A stretch of DNA of 64,000 nucleotides from Cytobacillus oceanisediminis (GTDB lineage: Bacteria > Bacillota > Bacilli > Bacillales > Cytobacillaceae): contig NZ_CP065511.1 in NCBI RefSeq assembly GCF_022811925.1, positions 3,093,501 through 3,157,500 of the forward strand. Reading direction: 5' to 3'. A program made the position numbers and the translations under genes. Shown here piece after piece: positions 34,090-43,460 of this stretch. Every line of letters begins with the position of its first letter. The stretch's first letter is position 1. The notes under the pieces are model-generated. The model made no database searches. It was given only the letters and a program-made list of their open reading frames with translations, and was not told the origin of the DNA.

Positions 34090-34896
34090 TCAGTTAAAAT
34101 TACTCATTATGATCACTTTCTCCTTCAGTACTTCTACAGCAATATTCCTGGCCTCCGTACCTGTTCCATCGATATTCACCGCAAACACCCATGTGCCCTT
34201 CCCTGTTTCAATAAAACCAACGTACCAGCCCAGTCCCATGTCGGACAGCCTTGTCCCCGTTTTCCCATGCAGTATGAAATGATCCTGTTCATCCTGAATC
34301 ATCATTCTCTTGACAGTTTTTTGATTTTTCTCTGTAAAAGGCAGCTTCTCCTCCACAAGCTTTTCTATAAAATCAGCTTGCTCTGCTGCGGAAATTTTCA
34401 GGCTGCTGTCCAGCCAAAAGGCATCAATTCCTCCTGAAATGTCCTGGTTTCCGTACTGGATATTTGAAACGTATTCCTGCATGTTCTTTTCACCAATCGT
34501 TCTCGCCAGGTCCTGATAAAACCATATAGCTGATTCCCTCATGGCAGAAGCAAGTGAATGATCCCGGTTCCAGCTTTCGAATTCCCGTTCAACTCCATCC
34601 CACCGTTTCACTACGTATTCATCTCTTACAGCGGCAGTTTCCAGCCCGATTAGGGCATTGGCGACCTTAAAGGTTGATTCAGGCGTCAGTCTCTCTTTGC
34701 TCCTCTCCTTGTTGTAGACATAAACCTTGTCATTCTTAAGATTCTTGAGAACCATAGTGCCCTCTTTTCCTGCAAAAGCTTCTTCAATGTGCAGATTTTT
34801 TGTGTTTTCTTGTCCGCCTAATGCCTCAGCACCTGTACCCGTCAGCAGCAATAACACGGAAAAGGCCGCAATATCAGCTCTTCTCATCCACTTCAT
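34090..34896 (-). CDS. Class D beta-lactamase (BPU-1/YbxI-like)
   Basis: Serine beta-lactamase, secreted. Signal sequence MKWMRRADIAAFSVLLLLTG. Active-site motifs in order are PESTFKVANAL (S-x-x-K), YGN in IQYGNQDISGG, and the K-T-G box HGKTGTR; WNRDHSLASAM gives the S-x-V/A-like region with a conserved Trp. The length of 268 suits the Bacillus class D group, which includes real penicillinases and proteins with weak activity. ATG 34896 follows AAGGAGG. Divergent from a MocR-type regulator, which may control it. Confidence 0.9.
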   Translation of the reverse strand: MKWMRRADIAAFSVLLLLTGTGAEALGGQENTKNLHIEEAFAGKEGTMVLKNLKNDKVYVYNKERSKERLTPESTFKVANALIGLETAAVRDEYVVKRWDGVEREFESWNRDHSLASAMRESAIWFYQDLARTIGEKNMQEYVSNIQYGNQDISGGIDAFWLDSSLKISAAEQADFIEKLVEEKLPFTEKNQKTVKRMMIQDEQDHFILHGKTGTRLSDMGLGWYVGFIETGKGTWVFAVNIDGTGTEARNIAVEVLKEKVIIMSNFN

Positions 34897-35042
34897 CTTT
34901 TCTTCCTCCTTCATAAAATAGGATTTCCGTCATGATGTCAGCTCTTATATTTGTCCCTTATACTATAAACAGCATAATGGATACAGAAAAGAATAGTTTT
35001 GGCCATCTGTACCCATACAAATCCCCCGGGAGGTGTGAATTC

Positions 35043-36389
35043 ATGGGCACTAAATATGATGAAATCATAGAAGAAATCCAATCCAGATTGGATGATGAAC
35101 GCTTGAAAGCCGGAGAAAAGCTCCCTTCCATCCGCAGATTTGCCAAAGAATTCAACTGCGGCATCAACACTGTGATGAAAGCTTACAGTGAATTGGAAAA
35201 GGCACATCTCATCTACTCTGTGCCAAAAAGCGGCTATTTTGCGGTAGGCTCTGATATGCCAAAAAAACACAAATCTATGATCATTGATTTTGTCTCGGCA
35301 GGACCGGACAAAAGCAAGATGCCATACCGTGATTATCAGCATTGTATGAACCAGGCAATTGAGCTTTATAAAGAGGAAATGTTTCAGTATTCCCATCCCC
35401 TCGGTTTGCCGAGTCTTCGGCATCAGCTTTCAGCACACCTTCAGGATATGCAGGTTTTCACCCCTCCTGAAAGAATTGCGGTTGTATCCGGCTCCCAGCA
35501 GGCTCTGGATCTCTTGGTCTCACTCCCCTTTCCCAATAATAAAATAGAGATCTACACAGAACAGCCAACCCACTTCAGTTTCATAGATTCCATCACTTCC
35601 CGCGGCTTGAAGCCTATTGGCATAGAGGTGAATCAGGAAGGAATTGACCTCAATTACTTAGAAAAGATATTCAGAGAGAGAAACATCAAGTTTTTCTACA
35701 CTGTTTCCAGATTTCAAAACCCTACAGGCTGCAGCTACTCCAACCAGGAAAAAAAGGAAATGGTCGAGCTCGCTCAGAAATATGATGTCTACATAGTGGA
35801 GGATGACTATATGGGAGATTTTGATACAAGAAAAAAGGCAGATCCCATGTTTGCCTATGATCCATCCGGGAGAGTCATTTACACAAAAAGCTTTTCGAAA
35901 GTTTTGCTGCCAGGGCTGCGATTAGGATTGGCAGTTCTTCCAGAAGCCTTAATGAAACGTTTTACACAAGCCAAATTTGCAGCGGACGTCCATACACCCG
36001 TCCTCACACAAGGGGCACTTGAGATTTACTTAAGCAGCGGTATGTTTAAAGCACATATTGAAAAACTCCGGCGTCAATACAAAAAGAAAGGGTCCATTCT
36101 CAAAAAGGCATACCTGGAGCAATTGCCTCCCGATACTTCATTTACTGGCGGGGATTCGGGATTCTATTCGACAGTTGTCCTCCCGGGCAGAATGAAAGCG
36201 AAGAATCTTGTGAAGCATCTCCAAAAGAAAAATGTATTAGTTCAGGATGCTGCACCAATGTATCTTCCAGAATATCTAAAGGAAAATAGAATTCGATTGA
36301 GTGTCTCCCAGGTGGAGGATAGAAAAATTACAGTTGGAGTGAAGAAGATCGGGGATGGAATTCGTGCGTTAGCCAATTCTTATAACTAA
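35043..36389 (+). CDS. MocR-type regulator (GntR HTH fused to class I aminotransferase)
   Basis: 448 residues. The N-terminal GntR winged helix (about 5-72, KLPSIRRFAKEFNCGINTVM) is fused to a PLP-binding aminotransferase-like domain with FQNPTGCSYSNQEK, VEDDYMGDF and the PLP lysine in YTKSFSKVLLPGLRLG. Family members such as PdxR and GabR sense PLP or an amino compound. ATG 35043 is nine bases after GGGAGG; a longer upstream frame lacks a site. Divergent from the class D beta-lactamase gene, so the 146-base gap between them may hold its operator. Confidence 0.9.
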   Translation: MGTKYDEIIEEIQSRLDDERLKAGEKLPSIRRFAKEFNCGINTVMKAYSELEKAHLIYSVPKSGYFAVGSDMPKKHKSMIIDFVSAGPDKSKMPYRDYQHCMNQAIELYKEEMFQYSHPLGLPSLRHQLSAHLQDMQVFTPPERIAVVSGSQQALDLLVSLPFPNNKIEIYTEQPTHFSFIDSITSRGLKPIGIEVNQEGIDLNYLEKIFRERNIKFFYTVSRFQNPTGCSYSNQEKKEMVELAQKYDVYIVEDDYMGDFDTRKKADPMFAYDPSGRVIYTKSFSKVLLPGLRLGLAVLPEALMKRFTQAKFAADVHTPVLTQGALEIYLSSGMFKAHIEKLRRQYKKKGSILKKAYLEQLPPDTSFTGGDSGFYSTVVLPGRMKAKNLVKHLQKKNVLVQDAAPMYLPEYLKENRIRLSVSQVEDRKITVGVKKIGDGIRALANSYN

Positions 36390-36500
36390 AAATTAAGCTT
36401 AAATATGGACTAGCCGCAACCGCCCAAAATGACATGACCCCCGATTAACAATCATATCTATAATGATGGGTTCCAATATCCATAAAAGGAGATGGTTCGA

Positions 36501-36992
36501 TTGAATCCTTATTATTATCCATATTATCGGGCAACTAGCTGGGGAGATATTTTAACACTGTTGCAGCAAAGTTTATATGCTGAGGAAATGGTTTGTTCCA
36601 TGAGTTCTGAACTTTTTCATATTCCCGAGACCAAAGATTTAAAAGGAAATGCAGAGATGCACAACCACCTGGTTCCGGCTTCGTATCACCGCGTGACCGC
36701 TGTTGGATGTGCACATAGACTAGTAAATGGAGAAAAGCGGCAATCGATTATCGACACAATGGCGGCTTGCATCATGAATGCGGAAAATCAGGATAAAAAG
36801 GTGCGGGAAGGACTAAAAACGATGGAGGAAAATGCAGGTCCAGAGTATAAGGCGTTTATAAGTTTGATCATCAGATGGCAGGGCCAGGCAGAAAATTACC
36901 TATCGCAAGCAAAAGATGCTTTGCTTACTATGGGTGTTTCTTTTCCTTCAGCTGGAAGCGGACCGGAGAATGGAGAATATAATCTTTATTAA
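36501..36992 (+). CDS. Hypothetical helical protein
   Basis: 163 residues from TTG 36501 (AAAGGAG nine bases upstream). It begins with MNPYYYPYYR, a Tyr-rich opening also seen in the cupin protein at 12.7 kb, then becomes helical and His/Met-containing (AEMHNHLVPASYHRVTAVGCAH), resembling a ferritin-like or coat-associated protein. No recognised family. Followed by a strong terminator. Confidence 0.65.
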   Translation: MNPYYYPYYRATSWGDILTLLQQSLYAEEMVCSMSSELFHIPETKDLKGNAEMHNHLVPASYHRVTAVGCAHRLVNGEKRQSIIDTMAACIMNAENQDKKVREGLKTMEENAGPEYKAFISLIIRWQGQAENYLSQAKDALLTMGVSFPSAGSGPENGEYNLY

Positions 36993-37059
36993 GGAATAGG
37001 AAGCCAGCCAGTGCAGTGTTCAGAGCCGCAAGACAATTATGAGGTAAATTTGAGAAGGT

Positions 37060-37090
37060 ATAGAAAGCTCAGGAGAACTGAGCTTTCTAT
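37060..37090. terminator. Bidirectional terminator hairpin
   Basis: Perfect 12-bp stem ATAGAAAGCTCA/TGAGCTTTCTAT between convergent genes. Confidence 0.8.
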
Positions 37091-37106
37091 TAAAGCAGCA
37101 ATGTTT

Positions 37107-38192
37107 CTATTGCTTTAAAACAACTTCACTCCCTATACTCCCAGCAGCCTTCCTCTTCCCCCTAAACCAGGCAAACACAATCGCCGCAATCAGTGTAAAT
37201 CCCAGGTACCCCATCAAAGGATAAACCGTCCCTACTAGCGTTATGAAGCCTGCAAAACTGGCTCCAAATGCTGCCGCACCAAAAAATACAGCAAAAAGAT
37301 TGAATTTAGGATTATCCCTTTTCACGATCCTGGCCGTGAAGGCATACAGCATACCAACAGCTGTGTTGTAGATCATGCCAAGCAATACAACGAACATCAA
37401 TAATCCAAAAGCCGGTGAAATTTCATTGGCAAGAGCAAGGATTGGCATGTCCGATCCACCCACCACATCCATCTTGAAAAGCATGGCAGCGTTGATTATT
37501 AAGATAAGAATTCCTAATCCAGCACCGCCAAGGATGCCGCCCATCCCTGCCTGCTTTTCATCTTTTGTTGTTCCGCCCATAACAGCCAGCATCGCAGCAC
37601 CAGCCGCAATATTGTATGAAACATATAATAGTCCGCCCATAAACCAATTGGAAGCGGCAGGCGTTTGGCTTTCCGCCAGTTTCTGTACTTCAGAGAAATC
37701 AATCCCCATCGTGCTTATAGCATAACCGCCTATGATGATTACCATTACTAATAGAAACGGTGTTACCAGGCTGATAATTGAAATCACTTTTTGGATATTC
37801 AGGCAAACGGTCAGGACCGTCAATACGGCCATGATGATATTCCCCGCCATGCTCGGGATTCCGAACTGCTCTTCAAAAATGGATCCCGATCCCGCAAGCA
37901 TGACAGCTGCCACCCCAAAAAGAAAGAAGGTAATGATGAAATCAACAGCCATCCCCAGATACCTTCCGCAAATATGATAAATCACGTCTTTGTGAGAATC
38001 TGTCTGCAGACGGCTTCCAAGCTGAGTTAAATTCATGCCAAGAAAAGCAAAGAAAAAGGTCGCCAGTATGGCTCCGGCAATCCCCATCCAGCCAAAGCCC
38101 GTGAAAAACTGCAAAATCTCCTGGCCTGAAGCAAATCCCGCTCCGACTATGACCCCAATAAAAGCACCAGCAATTTGAATACTCTTTTTCAT
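37107..38192 (-). CDS. YkvI-like membrane transporter
   Basis: 361-residue integral membrane protein with about ten helices of the YkvI family (APC/LeuT-like). The unwound first helix GAFIGVIVGAGFASGQEILQ is the hallmark, and GGTTKDEKQAGMGG lies in a mid-protein loop. It is the last gene of the N-succinyl amino acid operon, so import or export of an amino acid (perhaps D- or branched-chain) is a reasonable inference. Confidence 0.85.
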   Translation of the reverse strand: MKKSIQIAGAFIGVIVGAGFASGQEILQFFTGFGWMGIAGAILATFFFAFLGMNLTQLGSRLQTDSHKDVIYHICGRYLGMAVDFIITFFLFGVAAVMLAGSGSIFEEQFGIPSMAGNIIMAVLTVLTVCLNIQKVISIISLVTPFLLVMVIIIGGYAISTMGIDFSEVQKLAESQTPAASNWFMGGLLYVSYNIAAGAAMLAVMGGTTKDEKQAGMGGILGGAGLGILILIINAAMLFKMDVVGGSDMPILALANEISPAFGLLMFVVLLGMIYNTAVGMLYAFTARIVKRDNPKFNLFAVFFGAAAFGASFAGFITLVGTVYPLMGYLGFTLIAAIVFAWFRGKRKAAGSIGSEVVLKQ

Positions 38193-38265
38193 TCTGATCC
38201 CCCTTTTATATATTTGAATTTTTCGACAATTTTACTTAAAAGAGAAAGAGAGAGTTCTCTCTCCC

Positions 38266-39372
38266 TTAAGAAAAGCTTTTTTCAAAAACAGTAAACTGTT
38301 TAATGGTCTCATAATTTGGTTCATACCCAAGGCCAGGATTTTCAGGAACCTTAATCATTCCCTCTTCAACAGTTACTTCAGGGTCAATCAGATCCTTCTC
38401 CCAATAGCGGGATGATGCAGCTGTGTCTCCAGGCATAATGAAGTTTGATAGTGTGGTTAAGGCAATATTGTGCGCCCTTCCAATTCCGGATTCCAGCATG
38501 CCTCCGCACCATACCGGAATGCCCCTGTCCCGGCAGAGATCATGAATTCTCCTGGATTCTGTCAGCCCCCCGACCCGGCCGATTTTGATATTAATAATTT
38601 TGCAGCTTCCCAGCTCAATTGCCTTACGCGCATCTTCATAGGAATGAATGCTTTCATCGAGGCATACCGGAGTTTTAAGTTCTCTCTGAAGAACTGCATG
38701 ATCGATAATATCATCAGATGCAAGCGGCTGTTCGATCATCATTAGATTGAATTCATCCAGCTGTTTTAATAGTTCGATATCTTCAAGGGTGTATGCTGAG
38801 TTTGCATCAGCCATAAGCGCTATATCCGGGAAATGCTTTCTCACTTTCCTCATGACCTCAACATCCCAGCCTGGCTTGATTTTCACTTTGATGCGCTTAT
38901 AGCCTTCCTTTACATATTCATCAATAAGGTGAAGCAAATCATCAACACGATCCTGAATGCCGATGCTGATGCCAACCTCAATCTCATTCGCTGTTCCGCC
39001 AAGAGCCTTTGCAAGCGGAATTCCCTTTTGCTTGGCATATAACTCCCAAACCGCCCCTTCGAATGCTGATTTCGCCATATTGTTTTTCCGTATGTAGGAG
39101 AGAGTTTCCGAAACTTCAGCAGGATGTTCCATTTCTTTGTTTAATAGATTCGGAATGATGAAATCTTCAAGCATATGCCAGTTCGTTTTCAGCGTTTCTT
39201 CGTTATACCATGGTGAATGAAAGGCAACAGATTCTCCCCAGCCGCTCACACCATTCTCATCCTTAGCTTCCAGCAAGAGAAATTCTTTATCCTGAAACGT
39301 GCCGAAGCTTGTTGTAAATGGAGCTTTCATTCTCATTTTCATATGCCGCAATACGACTTCTGTCACTTTCAT
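38266..39372 (-). CDS. N-succinylamino acid racemase / o-succinylbenzoate synthase family enzyme
   Basis: Enolase-superfamily enzyme. [12 protein letters not shown] at the N-terminus matches Geobacillus NSAR. The catalytic residues are visible: IKVKIKPG (K-x-K), MADANSAY (Asp), IEQPL (Glu), LDESIHS (Asp), [10 protein letters not shown] (Lys). Members racemise N-succinyl amino acids, often with OSB synthase as a side activity. The operon with a succinyltransferase and a desuccinylase, and the absence of men genes, favours the racemase role. Two starts are possible; 39372 is best spaced from AAGGCGGG. 368 residues. Confidence 0.9.
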   Translation of the reverse strand: MKVTEVVLRHMKMRMKAPFTTSFGTFQDKEFLLLEAKDENGVSGWGESVAFHSPWYNEETLKTNWHMLEDFIIPNLLNKEMEHPAEVSETLSYIRKNNMAKSAFEGAVWELYAKQKGIPLAKALGGTANEIEVGISIGIQDRVDDLLHLIDEYVKEGYKRIKVKIKPGWDVEVMRKVRKHFPDIALMADANSAYTLEDIELLKQLDEFNLMMIEQPLASDDIIDHAVLQRELKTPVCLDESIHSYEDARKAIELGSCKIINIKIGRVGGLTESRRIHDLCRDRGIPVWCGGMLESGIGRAHNIALTTLSNFIMPGDTAASSRYWEKDLIDPEVTVEEGMIKVPENPGLGYEPNYETIKQFTVFEKSFS

Positions 39373-39393
39373 ATCCATTCCCGCCTTTTCCTG

Positions 39394-40212
39394 TTAGTTG
39401 AGTTTAAGCTGATTCCTCTGAACGAATACATAGTAATGCACCGGGCCCTCTGGCCCTTTTTGAAATCCTGCCATAGCGTACCCTTTAGAAAATAACTTCT
39501 GAAAAATCCTTCTTGTTTTAAAGCGCCAATCTATCGCAAGCTCGAAATTCTTATTCTTAATAGTCTGGAAGTTTGCCGGAATCGGAACAAGCACTGGAGC
39601 TTCAGCAGCATCCCATTCAGTATTTAATAAAACAGGAAAGTCGTCCTCTGATACTCCCCAATCAAACGGATTATGTGCTGACGCTATTTCAATGTTCAAT
39701 GGCTCCTCCACATGTGAACTGGTAATCCACCATTCTGCCTTTAAACGGTCTGTCGGCAGACCATGATTCAGGCTATCATCCATATCTCCATAGCAATTCT
39801 CCACATATGTGGAACAAACTGCATTCAGCTTGGAAAGATTCAAGTAAGCATTCCGGCTTTCAAGCGGATCAAAAGTCCAGGTAATCAGGTCGTATCCCAT
39901 TTCGGAAGCCAGTTCTTTTTGCTTCTGCTTCAATAAGGCCCCCATTCCCTTATCCTGGTGGTCAGGATGAATGCCCAGCATATGGGAGCATAAATAGCCT
40001 TTTCCCTTGTGGAAACCGGGAAAACCGTAGCTGAATCCCACAAGATCATCTTCTATAAATACCCCGAGGAGCAGCCCTCCGTTCTGGGCAGCTGTGATGG
40101 TTTGATGAACCGGAAGGGGAGCCATATTCCAGACCTTCTGCTCAAGCTTCTGAATAAGATTCATATCGGATGCTGTCTTTAATACCCGTAAATCCATTGT
40201 CACAGCAGCCAT
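39394..40212 (-). CDS. GNAT-family succinyl-CoA:amino acid N-succinyltransferase (predicted)
   Basis: 272 residues. The GNAT fold in the first 150 residues has the acyl-CoA loop LGIHPDHQDKGMGALLKQKQ and ITWTFDPLESRNAYLNLSKL. Proteins of this type next to NSAR in Geobacillus kaustophilus use succinyl-CoA to succinylate D-amino acids; the same role is inferred here from context. Overlaps the upstream hydrolase gene. The third of three consecutive start codons (40212) has the best distance from AAGGAGG. Confidence 0.85.
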   Translation of the reverse strand: MAAVTMDLRVLKTASDMNLIQKLEQKVWNMAPLPVHQTITAAQNGGLLLGVFIEDDLVGFSYGFPGFHKGKGYLCSHMLGIHPDHQDKGMGALLKQKQKELASEMGYDLITWTFDPLESRNAYLNLSKLNAVCSTYVENCYGDMDDSLNHGLPTDRLKAEWWITSSHVEEPLNIEIASAHNPFDWGVSEDDFPVLLNTEWDAAEAPVLVPIPANFQTIKNKNFELAIDWRFKTRRIFQKLFSKGYAMAGFQKGPEGPVHYYVFVQRNQLKLN

Positions 40213-40214
40213 CA

Positions 40215-41345
40215 TCACTCCTCCTCCTTTTCCAAAGTGGCCATTACGGCTTTGGCCAGTATTTCCATTCCCGAGTAAATCACTTCCCTGTTGAACGTCA
40301 TGTCCGGATGATGAAGCCCCGGCTTTAAATCACAGCCCAATCCGAGCATCGTGGCCTTAATATTCGGCTTCTTGAGAGTATAAAAATGGAAGTCCTCCCC
40401 GCCCGAAGTCACGATTGGCTCCCTTAATTGGCCAGCTCCCAGGACATCAATTATAGCCTTCTCCAGAAAATCCTGAGCTTCTTCATCTACTTCAGCTGCT
40501 GCCACATTTGCTTTCGTCTCAAGGTTAATCTTGACTCCATACAGCTTGGATAAATAATCGGTGATGGTTTCAATTTTTTCAGCCAGGGCATTAATCACTT
40601 CATTTGTTTGTGCCCTCAGATCCAGGCTAAAGGAAGCTTTTCCCGGAATGATATTGCCTGAGTCACTGCCGGCGTGGAATTTGGTCATCTTGGCCGTATG
40701 CGGAACCATCGGATCCAAATGAATATTTTTAATTTCATGGATGAAAGAAGCACCGATCTCGATGGCATTCTGCCCAAGGTGCGGGCGGGCGCCATGGGCA
40801 TCTTCCCCGATAATTTCCCCGGTCAGAAATCTTGCTGCACCATGGTAAATGGCTGCAGACGCTTCTCCATCCCTTATTTCCTGGATTGGCCTAAGGTGTA
40901 CACCGTACAAGTAATCCACATCATCCAGCACACCATGCTCAATCATTTTCAGGGCACCAGTGCCCTTTTCTTCAGCCGGCTGGAAGATGAATTTCAGTTT
41001 GCCTTTTTTAGGGAAGCCTGCCTTTTGAAGCAGCAGCATGGCCCCAACCCCCATTGTCATGTGGGCATCATGTCCGCAGGAATGATTAGCCTGGAACTTG
41101 CCGTCCACCTCCTGCCAAAGTGCGTCCATATCCGCTCTCAGCGCGACGCATGGACTCCCTTCCCCCACTTCAACAGCCAAACCAGTGCAATTCCCAAACA
41201 GCTGAACCTGGAACCCCCGGCATTCCAGGAATTTTTGCAAGTACTCAGTGGTCTTATATTCCCTCCAGCTCACTTCCGGGTTTTCGTGCAAATGATCAAA
41301 AACCATATCCAATGCAGGTTTAATCTCTTCAATAATTTCCTTCAA
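40215..41345 (-). CDS. M20 family hydrolase, predicted N-succinyl-L-amino acid desuccinylase
   Basis: 376-residue zinc peptidase of the M20D (amidohydrolase/ArgE-like) group: NHSCGHDAHMTMG and QPAEEKGTGA carry metal ligands and the catalytic Glu, GVHLRP and HHPDMTF further ligands. In the context of NSAR it should release the free L-amino acid from the N-succinyl form. The start is TTG and overlaps the regulator stop (TTGA), after GGGAGGGAAG. Translationally coupled on both sides. Confidence 0.9.
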   Translation of the reverse strand: MKEIIEEIKPALDMVFDHLHENPEVSWREYKTTEYLQKFLECRGFQVQLFGNCTGLAVEVGEGSPCVALRADMDALWQEVDGKFQANHSCGHDAHMTMGVGAMLLLQKAGFPKKGKLKFIFQPAEEKGTGALKMIEHGVLDDVDYLYGVHLRPIQEIRDGEASAAIYHGAARFLTGEIIGEDAHGARPHLGQNAIEIGASFIHEIKNIHLDPMVPHTAKMTKFHAGSDSGNIIPGKASFSLDLRAQTNEVINALAEKIETITDYLSKLYGVKINLETKANVAAAEVDEEAQDFLEKAIIDVLGAGQLREPIVTSGGEDFHFYTLKKPNIKATMLGLGCDLKPGLHHPDMTFNREVIYSGMEILAKAVMATLEKEEE

Positions 41346-42205
41346 TCCATCTTCCCTCCCGGCTGAATAAAAAAATGTTCACTATCAAGCTTTTCATATT
41401 GCTCTTTCCTTGTTTGAAACCGGTCACAATCTTTAATCGATACACCTGCAATCACCGCATTCAGAAAGGAAAAGAGTGCCGGCGCCGCATCAATGGTCGA
41501 TTTTTCCGATGAATGGATTTGAAAAAGCAAGTCGGCATGCTCTTTAATCGGCGCGATTGCTGAATCCGTAATGCCAATTACAAATGCTCCCTGCTTTTTC
41601 GCCAATTCCGCCATTTTAATCGTATCTTTCATGTAGCGGTCGAATGAAATGGCAATGAACGTTGCTTCTTTATCCATTTCAGTGATTGTCAGCAGCAGAT
41701 CATCCGTATCCGGCCGGATCAGCTTCGCATTTCCCCTTACAACACCAAGGGTAAAAGAAAGCCAGCTTGCTGCCGCAAAGGAAGACCGCAAACCTGTAAC
41801 ATATACTCTTTTCGTTTCGATCAAACGTTCCACTAAAACATCGAAATCATCCTGACTTATATTTTGAATCGTTTCCCTGATATGGAGACAATCCTTTTCC
41901 ATCACACTTGCCAGGAATTCCGGCTTTTCTGCCAGTTCCACCTTGCTGGTAAAATACTGACCAAGTGTGCTATTCGCCTTCAATAATTGTTCCCTTACCA
42001 TCCTCTGCAGCTCCGAATAGCCGGATAGCTGAATCGAATAACAGAATCGGATGACTGTTGTTTCACTGACCCCGATTATCTTGCCGATCTCACCCGCTGA
42101 CTTTACTGCAAAATCCTTAGGGTGATCCAGTAAATACTTAGCGACCTTCTGCTGCCCTTTGGAGAGGTTATTAAATTCTTTTTCAATTGTTTCTTTTAAT
42201 ATCAT
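41342..42205 (-). CDS. RpiR/MurR-family transcriptional regulator
   Basis: 287 residues. The N-terminal HTH_6 domain (GQQKVAKYLLDHPKDFAVKS, then IGVSETTVIRFCYSIQLSGY) is followed by a SIS domain (YVTGLRSSFAAASWLSFTLG; FIAISFDRYMKDTIKMAELA), which usually binds a phosphosugar or similar effector. First gene of the leftward operon for the N-succinyl amino acid pathway and likely its regulator. Confidence 0.9.
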   Translation of the reverse strand: MILKETIEKEFNNLSKGQQKVAKYLLDHPKDFAVKSAGEIGKIIGVSETTVIRFCYSIQLSGYSELQRMVREQLLKANSTLGQYFTSKVELAEKPEFLASVMEKDCLHIRETIQNISQDDFDVLVERLIETKRVYVTGLRSSFAAASWLSFTLGVVRGNAKLIRPDTDDLLLTITEMDKEATFIAISFDRYMKDTIKMAELAKKQGAFVIGITDSAIAPIKEHADLLFQIHSSEKSTIDAAPALFSFLNAVIAGVSIKDCDRFQTRKEQYEKLDSEHFFIQPGGKMD

Positions 42206-42333
42206 TTGGACTCACCTTAAATAAATGAAGTATATACTGTGTTTTTTATTTTTTTGAAGTCTGAACTTCGTTTTTACTAAACTATCACATATTTATCCTG
42301 AAAACAATAATAATTCTGAAAATTTATAATTAA

Positions 42334-42362
42334 AAATTGACACCCTTATCGGATGCCAATTT
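42334..42362 (-). terminator. Terminator of germinant operon 2
   Basis: Imperfect stem AAATTG-CA-CC/GG-TG-CAATTT with T5 on the minus strand, 19 bases after the C-subunit stop. Confidence 0.65.
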
Positions 42363-42380
42363 CTCTAATAATTAACATGA

Positions 42381-43460
42381 TCATTCTATAATTCCCGATT
42401 GAACAGCATTCACTTCTGCTTCGATCTTAATTTCCATTTCACTATACTGCGCTTTCCATTCCTTCCGATTAAAATCGGAGCGCTGCCTGGCCTTTTCCCC
42501 GATGCGAAGGGGATCTGCATCCAATTCCTGAAACCTCTTGACCATTTTCTCTGCTCTGTCAGTGATTTCCTTTTCCACTGCTTTTTCAATTCTCTCAATC
42601 GTTTTCTTATCTGTTAGATCTAAATTAACCCCTTCCATGGCTCTGCCATTTACTTTCACCTTAAAAGTTGCTGTATATTTTCCATTCGTCTTTTCCACCA
42701 CTATTTTAGGTTTTGATGACAGGTTTTCGAGACTTACATCTTCTCCGCCGCTAAGTTCTACTTCAAATTGTCCCCGCCGGAATTTTTCATAAAGTATTTT
42801 AAAGATATAGGCGTCACCAAAGCTGATTGTATCAACTAGCTTATCGTCTTTAAAAATCCCCAGTCCGCTGACCTTCAAATGCTTACCCTGTTTTTCAATT
42901 AAAGGTAAAAAAGGATCGGCATCTTTGCTGTAATAGTGAACAAGAAAACGGTGTAAATTGATCTTTGGAATGGTCTGCTCAAGATTCTGTTCAACTACAT
43001 CAATTAAATACTGTGATACAGAATCGCTTTGCGAGTAATTAGAATCAATGATGTCTTTCGCCTTCTCTTTCGATACAACAAGCAGCAATTTCCGGCCAAT
43101 ACTGGGGTTTCTCTGCAGACTGTCTATTTGATTTTCAATACCATGCTCAGCGAGTTCCTGATTGAAAATGACTAGTCCCACCCTGCCAATGACTATGGGC
43201 CTTGCTGCTTCCGCCTGAATCTTTTGCCTGATCCGTTTACTTGTCTTCCCTGTTGCGGTAAAGACCTCGTTTACCGGCAGTGACTGTTCACCTGGAGGTA
43301 TATTGGAAGAGCCTGCTGTTCCTTCAAATTCCTCACCATTGACATAATCATACCCAATGGTCTGCACTAATTGGAGATCCTCCAATACTTTTGGACTTGG
43401 AGTACATCCTGCCAGGAGGATTGGAATCAAGGAACAACATAAATAGTTTTTAACATTCAT
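42381..43460 (-). CDS. Ger(x)C-family spore germination lipoprotein (C subunit), operon 2
   Basis: 359 residues from ATG 43460, which overlaps the B-subunit stop by four bases (ATGA). Lipobox in LIPILLAGCTPSP with the lipidated Cys near residue 17. Conserved blocks include LVQTIGYDYVNG, GRVGLVIFNQELAEHG and the C-terminal FNRKEWKAQYSEMEIKIEAE. Outer subunit of a second germinant receptor in this window. Confidence 0.92.
   Translation of the reverse strand: MNVKNYLCCSLIPILLAGCTPSPKVLEDLQLVQTIGYDYVNGEEFEGTAGSSNIPPGEQSLPVNEVFTATGKTSKRIRQKIQAEAARPIVIGRVGLVIFNQELAEHGIENQIDSLQRNPSIGRKLLLVVSKEKAKDIIDSNYSQSDSVSQYLIDVVEQNLEQTIPKINLHRFLVHYYSKDADPFLPLIEKQGKHLKVSGLGIFKDDKLVDTISFGDAYIFKILYEKFRRGQFEVELSGGEDVSLENLSSKPKIVVEKTNGKYTATFKVKVNGRAMEGVNLDLTDKKTIERIEKAVEKEITDRAEKMVKRFQELDADPLRIGEKARQRSDFNRKEWKAQYSEMEIKIEAEVNAVQSGIIE

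Noticed and set aside
40674..41366. 230-codon frame antisense to the M20 hydrolase gene
   Set aside because: Shadow frame; the zinc-site motifs on the minus strand are intact and the antisense product has no domain.
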